This document shows, piece after piece, positions 8,887 to 17,502 of a stretch of DNA of 46,041 nucleotides. Source of the DNA: Opitutaceae bacterium (GTDB lineage Bacteria; Verrucomicrobiota; Verrucomicrobiia; Opitutales; Opitutaceae); NCBI GenBank assembly GCA_028281165.1, contig JANQKI010000193.1, positions 1 through 46,041 of the forward strand, read 5' to 3'. The notes beneath the pieces were generated by a model. The model had not been told where the DNA came from. It did not search any database and saw nothing but the letters and a program-made list of their open reading frames with translations. Both the position numbers and the translations under genes were made by a program. Within the stretch, counting starts at the first letter, position 1; each line of letters starts with the position of its first letter.

Positions 8887-10578
8887 ATGCCTAAGAAAAT
8901 CGCCTTAATCGCCTTATGCTCTGCTTTGTTTCCGAGCAGTCTCCTGTTTTCTGTCGATAACCGGGAACTCAAGATCGGCATCACTCAGGAATTCGAAAAC
9001 CCGAATCCGATTATCGCAACGATGTTGGCCACGCATTACCTGTATGGGTTTGTTGGTCGAACCCCCAACGTCATGGATCCAGATGGAAACGACGTTGCTA
9101 TGATGGCGGTTGAAACACCTACCTTGGAAAATGGATTGGCCGAATTTTTCGAAGAGGATGGAAAGCGAAAATTGAGGGCCCATTGGGAAATTCGAGAGGA
9201 TGCCCATTGGGGGGACGGGGTTCCAGTGACAGGGCACGACTTCAAACTCGGCTGGACGATAGGAATGAGCGATACCGTATCGGTGGGAGAACGAGAAAAG
9301 TTCGACGAGATAGAACGGGTCGAGATCGACCCAGAGAATCCCAAGAAATTCGCCTTAGTGTATGATGAACCTAAATACAGCTACTTCAGGGCATTTCAAC
9401 ACTACTTTGTGCCTTCCCACATCGAAGGACCTGTGTTCGAAGAATTTGGAGACGAAAACGAGGGCTACGACAAGAATACCAAGTATGTGACCGATCCCAC
9501 CAACCCAGGTCTCTACAACGGTCCTTACCGGATAGCTGAAATGAAGCTTGGCAGCCATGTGATTTTCGTTCCAAACGAACACTGGAAGGGACATAAGCCG
9601 ACGATCCAGAAAATCATTCTCAAATACATACCCAATACAGCTACCCTAGAGGCTAACTTGAAATCCGGCACCATCGATATGATCTCGCTCATAGGCTTGC
9701 GATTCGACCAAGCCTTGGCTTTCGACGAGCGCGCGCAAAAGGATGGCTTGCCCTATACCGTGAACTATAAGCCGAGCCTTGTCTATGAGCACATCGACCT
9801 ACAAGTAGGGAAAAATGAAATACTGAAGGATCTCAACGTACGCAAAGCTCTGGTTCATTCGATAGATCGCGATTTGCTGTGCGACACGCTTTTCGACGGA
9901 AAGCAAAAGAAGGCCATTCATAACGCTCCGCCAATGGATCCTTGGTTTACAGATGATCCCGAAAAGATTGTACTGTATCGGTATTCCAAGCGCACAGCTC
10001 GCAGGTTGCTCGACGCGGCTGGGTGGGAGATGAACGACGATGGATATCGCTACAAGGATGGGAAGAGGCTCAGCTTTCAACTCATGACAACCGCTCAGGA
10101 TAAAACGCGGGAGAACGTACAGATCTTTCTTCAGTCCCAGTGGAAGGAAGTGGGAATAGAAATTACGATCAAAAATGAGCCAGCTCGCGTATATTTTGGC
10201 GAGACAACGCGCAAGGCGAAGTACCCTGCGATGGCGATGTACGCTTGGATAAAGCTGCCGGAACACAGTCCTCGGTCCACGCTGCATAGCGAGGGGATCC
10301 CGACCGAAGCCAACAGCTATTCCGGGCAGAACAGTTCGGGATGGGTCAACAAAGAGGTCGATGCCCTAATAGAAGCCTTGGAACTGGAATTCGATTTCGA
10401 AAAGCGGCGCGACTTGGCTCACCAAGTACTGTACCACTACACAAATGAAGTACCCGTCATTCCGCTGTACTACCGATCCGATGTGTCGGTGACGCCCAGC
10501 AATATGGAGGGGTATCGTCTGTCTGGATCCCTCATTCCGGTGACAAGTTGGGCGGAGTTCTGGGATCTTAAGAACTGA
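8887..10578 (+). CDS. oppA: Peptide ABC transporter substrate-binding protein (SBP family 5)
   Basis: The 563-residue protein starts with a Sec signal peptide (about residues 1-22), then the SBP_bac_5 fold. Seen are LRAHWEIREDAHWGDGVPVT with HDF following (the W-x-DG-x-P-x-x-A/G-x-D hallmark), GLYNGPYRIAEM, and the domain-2 segment NVRKALVHSIDRDLLCDTLF. The C-terminal hinge region reads PVIPLYYRSDV. It captures peptides in the periplasm and delivers them to the OppB/OppC channel. No lipobox cysteine is present, so it is soluble. Its position between ATPases and permeases, with gaps of 6 and 30 bases, shows one operon. Ligand size cannot be told, though OppA-like length favours oligopeptides over metals or nickel. 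Confidence 0.92.
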   Translation: MPKKIALIALCSALFPSSLLFSVDNRELKIGITQEFENPNPIIATMLATHYLYGFVGRTPNVMDPDGNDVAMMAVETPTLENGLAEFFEEDGKRKLRAHWEIREDAHWGDGVPVTGHDFKLGWTIGMSDTVSVGEREKFDEIERVEIDPENPKKFALVYDEPKYSYFRAFQHYFVPSHIEGPVFEEFGDENEGYDKNTKYVTDPTNPGLYNGPYRIAEMKLGSHVIFVPNEHWKGHKPTIQKIILKYIPNTATLEANLKSGTIDMISLIGLRFDQALAFDERAQKDGLPYTVNYKPSLVYEHIDLQVGKNEILKDLNVRKALVHSIDRDLLCDTLFDGKQKKAIHNAPPMDPWFTDDPEKIVLYRYSKRTARRLLDAAGWEMNDDGYRYKDGKRLSFQLMTTAQDKTRENVQIFLQSQWKEVGIEITIKNEPARVYFGETTRKAKYPAMAMYAWIKLPEHSPRSTLHSEGIPTEANSYSGQNSSGWVNKEVDALIEALELEFDFEKRRDLAHQVLYHYTNEVPVIPLYYRSDVSVTPSNMEGYRLSGSLIPVTSWAEFWDLKN

Positions 10579-10608
10579 TTCGGGCAACAGTTTTTTCGAA
10601 TCCATCTA

Positions 10609-11577
10609 ATGGGCTCTTTCATCCTTAGGAGAATATTCCAGACCCTTGTCGTCACCTTTATTCTTTCATTCTGTTGCTACTATCTTCTGACATTGATGCC
10701 AGGAGATCCGATCGACATACTGATTAGCTCCAACCCGAATTTCACGATTGAAGATGCCGAACGCCTAAAGCGGCTCTACGGCGCAGATAAATCAGTCATG
10801 GAGCGCTATGCGAACTGGTTGTCGTCAGCCGTGAAGGGAAACTTTGGATACAGCCGCGTTTATAGAGTCCCTGTTGCCGATCTCATTGGTCCTCGGCTGA
10901 TGAATACGTTTATCCTTTCGATGGCGGCATTGTCGCTCTCCTTGTCCATCGGCATTCCAATCGGCGTTCTGGTCGCTCTTAGGAAAGGTTCGAAGGTCGA
11001 TTATTCGGTTAACTTCCTTTCATTTGCGGGGATTTCCATCCCCTCCTTCTTTCTAGGAATTCTCCTGATCCTATGTTTTTCCGTCTATTGGAAGGTATTT
11101 CCGGCAGGCGGTACCGAAACCATAGATGCGAATCTACACGGCTTTGCCTACGTGTTGGACCGGCTCAAATATCTAGTCCTTCCCGTGCTATCGCTAACCG
11201 CGATGCAGACGGCGTACTACATTCGATACACGCGCAGCTCGATGATCGACACCATGCATATGGACTTTATTAAAACCGCAAGGGCAAAGGGGCTTCGAAA
11301 CAGCATCGTCATTGCGCGTCACGGATTGAGGAACGCGCTCATTCCGGTAGTGACGATCGTCGCTCTCAGCTTGTCTACCCTCTTCTCGGGCGCGGTGATC
11401 ACCGAAACGCTTTTTTCCTATCAAGGCGTGGGGAAGCTGGTTTTCGACTCGATCTCGGGCAACGATTTCAACGTGGCAATGGTATCCTTTATTATCACCA
11501 TTGGCATGGTGCTGGTCATGAATCTCGCGGCAGACATTTTGTATGCCTATTTAGATCCAAGGATTGAATACAAATGA
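10609..11577 (+). CDS. oppB: Oligopeptide ABC transporter permease, OppB/DppB type
   Basis: The 322-residue inner-membrane protein has an N-terminal anchor helix beginning FILRRIFQTLVVTFILS and the family motif MPGDP. It continues with about six transmembrane segments and the EAA loop (residues about 205-240), where MDFIKTARAKGL and RHGLRNALIPVVT are seen. It ends with ADILYAYLDPRI, the standard OppB terminus. It forms the transmembrane channel with OppC. Its stop overlaps the next start by four bases (ATGA at 11574-11577), showing tight coupling. Length and motifs are normal for the family. Confidence 0.93.
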   Translation: MGSFILRRIFQTLVVTFILSFCCYYLLTLMPGDPIDILISSNPNFTIEDAERLKRLYGADKSVMERYANWLSSAVKGNFGYSRVYRVPVADLIGPRLMNTFILSMAALSLSLSIGIPIGVLVALRKGSKVDYSVNFLSFAGISIPSFFLGILLILCFSVYWKVFPAGGTETIDANLHGFAYVLDRLKYLVLPVLSLTAMQTAYYIRYTRSSMIDTMHMDFIKTARAKGLRNSIVIARHGLRNALIPVVTIVALSLSTLFSGAVITETLFSYQGVGKLVFDSISGNDFNVAMVSFIITIGMVLVMNLAADILYAYLDPRIEYK

Positions 11578-12776
11578 GCGAGGAGGAATTGCAGAGCAGC
11601 GAATCGCAAGCCCAGCCAATGTGGCGGATCGTTCTCGTTCAGTTTCTTGAACATAAGGCTGGCGTAGTGGGGATTGGCCTGATTGCCGCCTTAGCTTTGA
11701 TCGCTCTCTTCGCACCGGTCTTCTCGATGATCCTTGGACAGGAACCGAATATCTCTTCGATACAAAATCGATACCTGGCTCCTTTCGAAAAGCCCGCGAC
11801 AGTCGCGGTGGACATGGAGATCGAAGTAGAGAACTTTATCGAGGAGAATGAGGACACGTTGGAAGGATTAGCCGATCGAATTCTAAAGAGCGACATACTA
11901 TCATCTAGCGAAGTCAGAGAAGCTGGCGGCGATCCAGAAGAAGTTCTCTTCATACTCATGGAAAAACGCAACGAAGAGGGAGTTAGGGAGAAGGTAAGCA
12001 ATAACGATTTATCGGATTTCGAATCGGTCATCTATCCGCCAAAGACAGCCGGAAGACCCCACATTTTGGGTACAGACGAAGTGGGTCGCGATATTCTTAT
12101 TCGCCTGATCTACGGTACGCGCATATCGCTTACCGTCGGTCTTGCGGTGGCGATTTTGTCCGGATTGATCGGCCTTCTCATTGGAAGTCTGGCTGGGTAC
12201 TACGGTGGCGTTTGGGATGGCATGTTGATGCGCGTCACGGACTCGATGTTGGCTCTCCCTTTGATTCCAGTGCTTATCATTTTAGCGGCGATCGATTTCA
12301 ATAGCCTACCGCTCATAGGGGGCTTCTTCATAGGGGGTTCCTCTGAGAGTGTCGCGAAAATCATCGTCATTCTCTGTTCCTTCTCATGGATGACTGCGGC
12401 GCGACTCGTACGCGGAAGCGTACTTACGGTAAGAAATCGCGAATACGTTCTAGCAGCGAAAACTATGGGAGCTCGGGATTTTAGAATGATAATCCAGCAT
12501 ATAACGCCGAATGTGGTGGCTCCATTGCTTGTGGCGATAACCTTAGGAGTAGGTAACGCTATTCTGTTCGAAAGCGCTTTGAGCTTTTTAGGTCTCGGCA
12601 TTCAACCGCCCATTGCGAGTTGGGGCAATATGCTAACCAACGCTCAAGAACTTATCCACGAAGCCCCTCTACTGGCAATCCTGCCAGGAAGCCTGATTTT
12701 CATTGTGGTGATATGCTTCAACTTCGTTGGGGATGCCCTTCAAGGAGCGATCGATCCAAAATCGATCAAACGATGA
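11574..12776 (+). CDS. oppC: Oligopeptide ABC transporter permease, OppC type with acidic periplasmic insert
   Basis: At 400 residues this is about 100 longer than typical OppC. After the first membrane helix (about residues 33-55), roughly 90 mostly acidic residues (about 60-150) are inserted before the conserved HILGTDEVGRDILIRLIYG. The remainder is canonical: the permease core, an EAA loop (REYVLAAKTMGARDFRMIIQ, then HITPNVVAPLL), and the C-terminus GDALQGAIDPK. The insert faces the periplasm by topology. It is highly charged, contains EVENFIEENEDTLEGLADRI, and may contact the binding protein or peptide. It keeps the reading frame and the catalytic-coupling loop, so the gene looks functional. 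It is the last gene of the operon; no clear terminator follows. Confidence 0.9.
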   Translation: MSEEELQSSESQAQPMWRIVLVQFLEHKAGVVGIGLIAALALIALFAPVFSMILGQEPNISSIQNRYLAPFEKPATVAVDMEIEVENFIEENEDTLEGLADRILKSDILSSSEVREAGGDPEEVLFILMEKRNEEGVREKVSNNDLSDFESVIYPPKTAGRPHILGTDEVGRDILIRLIYGTRISLTVGLAVAILSGLIGLLIGSLAGYYGGVWDGMLMRVTDSMLALPLIPVLIILAAIDFNSLPLIGGFFIGGSSESVAKIIVILCSFSWMTAARLVRGSVLTVRNREYVLAAKTMGARDFRMIIQHITPNVVAPLLVAITLGVGNAILFESALSFLGLGIQPPIASWGNMLTNAQELIHEAPLLAILPGSLIFIVVICFNFVGDALQGAIDPKSIKR

Positions 12777-13159
12777 AACTCCAAACCAGCTAGAGCCTAG
12801 AAACGATTATTTGCCGTGGCAATTTCTCCAGAATATAGAATCTCCATTTCTTCACTACACCAACAATCCAGGAGACGAGGGGCATCCGCGAATTTTCCCA
12901 TATATTTTATTCCGACTTATGGCCTAAAACTACTGATTGCTGGAATCCGATTCGCCTTACACACGAATAACCTCTACTCGCCTGGGGTGACCTCTCCTGG
13001 ACCCAGGTCTGCTCTATAATTCTTTGGCTTTTTCAGCTGCACTCCGTAGTAAGGAGATGCTGCCCTTGCCAAGCGCGTGGCAGGCTTCACGGAAATCGGT
13101 ACCACCCGAATCTAAATTGAATCGCCTGCTCCGCAGCAGCTGTCCTTCTTTATTTTCTC
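12777..13159. other. Intergenic stretch downstream of the peptide transporter operon
   Basis: I see no convincing gene or strong terminator. On the minus strand, a short frame from ATG about 13158 to TAG 13014-13016 encodes about 48 residues rich in Arg and Ala (ending SLLRSAAEKAKEL). It begins where the frame of the small secreted protein upstream ends, so the two could be parts of one frameshifted gene. Neither part is recognised. Confidence 0.35.
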
Positions 13160-13348
13160 TCATGCGCAAGTCTCTATCAAATTTCCTTCGTCCAAGCGCA
13201 ACACTCTTCTCTCCTCATAAGCAAGAGAGGCGATAGAATCGACGTAGACTACGGCGTACTTCTCTAGAAAGCCCGCATAGCAAGTTGCGATCATTGCTGT
13301 CGTGGCAAGAACTAGCATGCCCAGTCTCGATTTCCCTGTGTTCCTCAT
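13160..13348 (-). CDS. Small hypothetical secreted protein
   Basis: Starting at ATG 13346-13348, this frame gives 62 residues. A likely signal peptide, RLGMLVLATTAMIATCYA, follows a basic N-terminus, and then comes a short tail with YAVVYVDSIASLAYEERRV. I do not recognise the family. It may be the N-terminal part of a longer protein whose remainder lies out of frame at 13014-13158. No ribosome-binding site is evident. The reality of the gene is uncertain; the support is the well-formed signal peptide only. Confidence 0.35.
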   Translation of the reverse strand: MRNTGKSRLGMLVLATTAMIATCYAGFLEKYAVVYVDSIASLAYEERRVLRLDEGNLIETCA

Positions 13349-13453
13349 AGTACAACCCTTTGGTTGGCTATATAGCAAACAGGATCAGATCATTGGACAG
13401 TTCCATAATGCAGAGGTGACTAGAAGGGTCGCAGCCTAGACAAGATTTGAGTT

Positions 13454-14866
13454 TCACTCCAGTTGGCTGTAGTGCTTCCGCTCTGGATACAGATTTTTGT
13501 AGTTTTCGAGTTCCGTTCTAAGAGAAGCAAGATCACTGGCGTATTCAGGATTGCCTGCCACGTTTACTAGCTGCTCAGGATCTTGATTTAAATCGTGTAG
13601 CACTTCGCCAGCTTCTTGGTCTAAGTAATTGGCGTAAATGAAGCGGCTCGTTTTCAACCCCCGCCAAGATGGAATGTCTGGATGCTCTAGCAAATGCTCG
13701 AGATAGACGCTTTTCCGCCACTCTAGGCCGCCAGGACTTTCAATCAATGGCTTGAAGCTTCGGCCTTGATAGCTTTGAGGAATATCGATACCAGCCCAGT
13801 CCAACACCGTTGCAGCGATATCGGTATTTGAAATCAGAGCGTCATCAGTCTGGTTACTCGTTTCAGAACGTATCCTAGGATCGTATACGATAAAGGGAAC
13901 GTGGATTGATTCATCGTAATGAGACCATTTTCCGGCAAAACCTCGATTCCCCAAGAAGAAGCCATTGTCCGAAGTGAAAAGAATGATCGTGTTATCAGCA
14001 ATCCCAGCTTCTTCCAGCGTATCGCGGTATTGACCCAACATCTGATCGATTCCCGTAATCATTCGATAATGACCCTTGATATTCGCCTGATACTTTTCTT
14101 CTGTATCCCAACGCCAGAAATAGCGTATCCGATTTAGAGATGTCTGTAAAAATTCGGGGGCCGCTTTAAAATAGCGATCGTCTCCAAGATCTGGAGGCGG
14201 CACTGACTCATTACTGTACAACTCTTCTGAAACCGAAGAGGGCCAAGGAAAATGCCCGTATCCAGGCCGACGATCACGATCTTCGGCATGGGCTAGATTA
14301 TAACTAACGATAAGGCAGAAAGGTTTCTTCGAATGTTTTTGCGATCTTAGAAAATCGAGGGAGTGAGCGTGTATCCGATCTTCCGTATACCAACGCTCGC
14401 CAGTTTCCTTGTTTGTTCTCCAATAAGGTCGCTCATAGCCTACGTAGTCGTCGAACATCTCCCCAAAAGTTTCCTTGCCGCCTTCGATGATGAAATGCGT
14501 TTTCCCATACATCGCAGCCGTGTATCCATTTTTCCTTAGCAAAGCAGGAAAGCTTTGAGCCGCTTGAGCCTTCAGGAAAGGAGCCTTAATACGGTTAAGA
14601 ACGCCATGTGTCCGCTGGGTTAGGCCGGTTAGCAGCGTGACGCGACTCGGCATGCACATCGGAGAATTTACATAGGCGTGGGTAAAGCGAATACCTTCCT
14701 CAGCCAAGGCATCTATCTGAGGCGTTTGCGCAATAGGATGCCCTGCGCAACCCATCTGATCGAAGCGCTGGTCGTCAGTAAAGACGATCAGAATATTTGG
14801 ACGGGAGCCAACTGCCTCGAAAATGAGAGAGACAAAGGCCACTAGAACGAGTGAGAAATGCTTCAT
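13454..14866 (-). CDS. Secreted type I sulfatase (family S1), CMPSR active site
   Basis: Starting at ATG 14866, the 470-residue protein has a signal peptide (about 1-20). The alkaline-phosphatase-like sulfatase fold follows, with metal ligands D31/D32 in VFTDDQRFDQMGC and formylglycine motif CMPSR (C71). Further matches are GYTAAMYGKTHF, TIILFTSDNGFFLG for the second metal-binding pair, and FAGKWSHYDESIHVPFIVYD. Cys71 must be oxidised by a formylglycine-generating enzyme, which is not encoded here. It should remove sulfate esters from polysaccharides or glycans in the periplasm or outside. An upstream in-frame ATG at 14992 would add 42 residues that hide the signal peptide, so it is rejected; ATG 14881 is a close alternative. 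The second sulfatase gene lies divergently across the palindromic element. Confidence 0.9.
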   Translation of the reverse strand: MKHFSLVLVAFVSLIFEAVGSRPNILIVFTDDQRFDQMGCAGHPIAQTPQIDALAEEGIRFTHAYVNSPMCMPSRVTLLTGLTQRTHGVLNRIKAPFLKAQAAQSFPALLRKNGYTAAMYGKTHFIIEGGKETFGEMFDDYVGYERPYWRTNKETGERWYTEDRIHAHSLDFLRSQKHSKKPFCLIVSYNLAHAEDRDRRPGYGHFPWPSSVSEELYSNESVPPPDLGDDRYFKAAPEFLQTSLNRIRYFWRWDTEEKYQANIKGHYRMITGIDQMLGQYRDTLEEAGIADNTIILFTSDNGFFLGNRGFAGKWSHYDESIHVPFIVYDPRIRSETSNQTDDALISNTDIAATVLDWAGIDIPQSYQGRSFKPLIESPGGLEWRKSVYLEHLLEHPDIPSWRGLKTSRFIYANYLDQEAGEVLHDLNQDPEQLVNVAGNPEYASDLASLRTELENYKNLYPERKHYSQLE

Positions 14867-15080
14867 CAACAATGGGTGCATTTTTAGGAAACGGTAAAAC
14901 ACGAGATTCGAAAGCTTAATCGCTCGCTCATACCCGCTACCAAAGGGGAATCTGATCAAAGAAAGCGCCGGAACCAGCATTGCCGCCTCCATAAATTTTA
15001 ACAGCCGACAGCAAAAGATAGAGACATCAGCCAGGTCTCAACGCTTGTCTCAGGGAGTAGCTTATGAATAATGAGCCTAA

Positions 15081-15353
15081 AACCTATCCCAAAACCTATC
15101 TTGGACGCCGTTACGCGAGAAATCGCCTCGGGCAAGGCGGCTTTGGCTACGGGTATGCCCGTAGGCCTATCCTCGCCAAAGCGAACGCAGCCCGAGGCAA
15201 TTTCTCGCGCAACCCCTTGGGGCTGAGGCTCTTTTGGCCCAGAGCCGCGTTCTGCTTGAAAGCAAATACCGACCAGGTATTCGCTTTTCAAGCACGCCTT
15301 GCTCTAAGCCAAAACTGCTCTCAGCGGCACCAAGATAGGTTTTGGGATAGGTT
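15081..15353. repeat. Palindromic 273-base element with 24-base perfect terminal inverted repeats and nested hairpins
   Basis: Bases 15081-15104 are the exact reverse complement of 15330-15353 and include two copies of AACCTATC. Inside are further inverted repeats: 15114-15132 with 15191-15209 (one mismatch in 19), a hairpin around CTACGGG/CCCGTAG near 15150, and 15255-15292 (GCTTGAAAGC / GCTTTTCAAGC type). The whole could fold into one branched structure. There is no transposase, and frames inside mirror the symmetry, so they are not credible genes. It occupies the gap between two divergent sulfatase genes. The layout fits a MITE-like or other non-autonomous intergenic repeat. No target-site duplication is obvious. 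Confidence 0.7.
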
Positions 15354-15395
15354 CTAGTATCCTTAACCGCTAAGAAAGACCAAAAGGTATTATCC

Positions 15396-16880
15396 ATGAG
15401 ACACTTGCAAACCGTCGCTCTTCTACTAGGCCCAATGTTTTTTATCGCTGCTGCGATCGGACACGCAGAAAAAGCGCTCGGAAATGAAGTTGGTCAGGAA
15501 GCTGACAAACAGAAGCGAAATATCATATTCATACTAAGCGACGATCACCGGTGGGACTTTTTTAGCCGCGAAAACCATCCCTGGGTCGAGACTCCTAACC
15601 TGGACCGGCTTGCAGCTGAGGGCATTTGGTTCAATAACGCCTTTGTTACTACATCGGTTTGCCAGAGCAGCCGCAATAGCATCATCACCGGATTGTACGC
15701 TCATGCGCTAGGTGGAATGAATAACTGGGCCGTGTATCCAGATAATCCTGTTCGTTTCACGGAGCTTCTCAAAGATGCCGGTTACAAAACGGCGTTCCTT
15801 GGTAAATATGGCGCTAAAGAGAAAAACGAAGATCCAAAGCACGGCTTTGATCATTGGTTTGCCACTACAGGATTCGGTCATGTCGACCCGACTGTCGACA
15901 TCAATGGAAAGCTAACGGAAGTGAAGGGCTATATTGGAGATATTCTGACAGACCAAACCGTCCAATTCATGGAAGACAATAAGGATGGTCCCTTCTTCCT
16001 CTATCTGGCTCACATATTGGTTCATAGCCCGAATACTCCAGCGGAAAGGCATAAACACCTATTCACTGAGGGCGACATCCCATTGCCGCCCAGCTATCCG
16101 GATACCGACGAGACCTATCGCGGCAAACCAGAATGGCTTCGCAAGGCAAGAAAGTCTACGCATGGAGTGGACGGGATGTTCAGTAAACGTACAAATCTGG
16201 ATACGCACTACCGTAACTATGCTCGAACTGTGGTAGCTCTCGACGAGTCCATCGGAACCGTTATGAATAAGCTAAAGGAGCTGGGGCTTGCTGAAAATAC
16301 GCTAGTACTCTACATGTCGGACAACGGCTATCTTCTGGGAGAGCAAGGTCTAGTCGACAAGCGAGACATGCATGAACCGTCAATCCGCATACCTCTAATC
16401 ATGCGTTGCCCGGAACTCTTTGAAGCAGGAATGGAATCAGATGGCTTTGCCTTGAACATCGATGTCGCCCCTACCCTTCTGGATGTTGCGGGCGTATCCG
16501 TTCCACAACACATGCACGGCAGATCGCTTCTTGAACTGATTGAGGGAGCTGAAGACTGGCGAGTCGATTTCCTCTACGAATACGAATGGGAGCGGTATCG
16601 CCCCATGACGCCAACGGTATTCGGTCTACGAACACATAAGTATTCGTATATGCGATACGAAGGGCTTGACGATATCGACGAACTCTACGATATGAAAAAC
16701 GATCCCGATCAAATGAACAACCTCCTCGGAGCTTACGCCGTAGAACATCGGGCAACGGAATTCACCAACGTTATCGAAGACCAAGGGCTAAAAGAAATGA
16801 TCCGTGGATTTCAGAAGCGAATGGCCGAAATCATGAAGGAAACAGACGGCGATATGCATCCCTGGTACGGGAAGCGATAA
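15396..16880 (+). CDS. Secreted type I sulfatase with variant CQSSR active site
   Basis: The 494-residue protein has an N-terminal signal (hydrophobic to about residue 23) and the sulfatase fold. Metal ligands are D49/D50 (ILSDDHRWD), the formylglycine site is C89 in SVCQSSRNSIITG, and further matches are GYKTAFLGKYG, LVLYMSDNGYLLGEQGL, and KRDMHEPSIRIPLIMR. The usual C-x-P-x-R is here C-Q-S-S-R, with Ser replacing Pro. Relatives with C-x-S-S-R exist in the S1 family, so activity is still likely. An extra loop (about residues 215-260, PPSYPDTDETYRGKPEW) is typical of glycan sulfatases such as iduronate or glucosamine types. Substrate is not predictable. The gene begins 42 bases after the palindromic element. 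Confidence 0.88.
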   Translation: MRHLQTVALLLGPMFFIAAAIGHAEKALGNEVGQEADKQKRNIIFILSDDHRWDFFSRENHPWVETPNLDRLAAEGIWFNNAFVTTSVCQSSRNSIITGLYAHALGGMNNWAVYPDNPVRFTELLKDAGYKTAFLGKYGAKEKNEDPKHGFDHWFATTGFGHVDPTVDINGKLTEVKGYIGDILTDQTVQFMEDNKDGPFFLYLAHILVHSPNTPAERHKHLFTEGDIPLPPSYPDTDETYRGKPEWLRKARKSTHGVDGMFSKRTNLDTHYRNYARTVVALDESIGTVMNKLKELGLAENTLVLYMSDNGYLLGEQGLVDKRDMHEPSIRIPLIMRCPELFEAGMESDGFALNIDVAPTLLDVAGVSVPQHMHGRSLLELIEGAEDWRVDFLYEYEWERYRPMTPTVFGLRTHKYSYMRYEGLDDIDELYDMKNDPDQMNNLLGAYAVEHRATEFTNVIEDQGLKEMIRGFQKRMAEIMKETDGDMHPWYGKR

Positions 16881-16926
16881 ACGATAACAGAAAGATAAGA
16901 GAAGGTGGCGACTAGAAGACTTCATG

Positions 16927-17000
16927 TAACCACTGATGGCGTAAATTCACAGAAAAATTAGTCCAAAAAAAATCTCTGTACATCAGTGTAATTGGACTTC
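16927..17000. repeat. Degenerate CACTGATG/CATCAGTG intergenic palindrome
   Basis: AACCACTGATGGCG... at 16929 onward is mirrored by CTGTACATCAGTGTAATTGG ending about 16994. The inverted cores are CACTGATG (16931-16938) and CATCAGTG (16981-16988). The wording (ACCACTGAT, CACAGA, TCTGTGTACATCAGTGTAAT) resembles a palindromic intergenic repeat I associate with Verrucomicrobia and Planctomycetes genomes; this is recall, not a search. It lies downstream of the sulfatase stop. Confidence 0.45.
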
Positions 17001-17051
17001 TATCGAAGTGACGTGTCGCGTTGCTCGGTTGTGGTTTTAATCCTCTTCAAT

Positions 17052-17135
17052 ATGCAATTTCGACAGCTCGGTAAAACTGAAATCAGGGCGAGTCGCATTG
17101 GCCTCGGTAGGGCATCGATAGGAAATTTTAGCTAA
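17052..17135 (+). pseudogene. Aldo/keto reductase, 5' remnant
   Basis: A 27-codon frame encodes MQFRQLGKTEIRASRIGLG followed by RASIGNFS and a stop. This is the start of an aldo/keto reductase (consensus M-x-x-R-x-LG-x-T-x-x-x-x-S-x-IGLG). The rest of the usual 300 residues, including the catalytic D-Y-K-H set, is absent, and the rhodanese gene begins about 55 bases later. I infer that a deletion removed most of the gene. It is too short to be functional. Confidence 0.65.
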
Positions 17136-17190
17136 CGACCTTTAAAATCTCGCAGAAGAAGCGAACAGGGATATAGTGCTCTCACGAACC

Positions 17191-17502
17191 ATGTTTTGGA
17201 TACGAGTAAAGCAAATCGAAGTTCCTGAAGCCCAATCAATGATCGACAAGGAAGAAGCCCTGCTTGTCGACGTTCGCAGGCCGAAGGACTTCGAAGCGTC
17301 ACATGTCGAGGGGGCCATTTCAGCTGATAAAAACAAGGTACACGAAATTCTAGATAGCGAAGATCGGGCCAGACCCATTATCTGCTATTGCTACAAAGGC
17401 GTTTCTAGCCGTGTAGCCTGCAAGAACCTAAAAAAAGCCGGTTTTATCAAAGTGCTAAATTTGAAAGGCGGGTACGACGCCTGGAAGAAGAAGGCTCGCT
17501 AG
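17191..17502 (+). CDS. Single-domain rhodanese (GlpE-like sulfurtransferase)
   Basis: This 103-residue protein is a one-domain rhodanese. It shows LLVDVRRPKDFEASHVEGAI, the CH2A-type motif of the family, and the active-site loop CYKGVSSR (catalytic Cys at about residue 68), ending in GGYDAWKKK. It should transfer sulfane sulfur to a thiol acceptor or cyanide in the cytoplasm. Starting at ATG 17191 matches GlpE length. A GTG at 17176 adds five residues and has a weak AGGG upstream, so it remains possible. The gene follows an aldo/keto reductase remnant and stands alone. Confidence 0.88.
   Translation: MFWIRVKQIEVPEAQSMIDKEEALLVDVRRPKDFEASHVEGAISADKNKVHEILDSEDRARPIICYCYKGVSSRVACKNLKKAGFIKVLNLKGGYDAWKKKAR

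Noticed and set aside
14867..14992. N-terminal extension of the first sulfatase
   Set aside because: It would put over 40 residues before a complete signal peptide at 14866; no relative carries such a leader that I know of.
15064..15397. Overlapping frames of 76-97 codons on both strands in the palindromic element
   Set aside because: They mirror each other because of the inverted repeat (KTYPKTYLG occurs on both strands) and show no protein family features.
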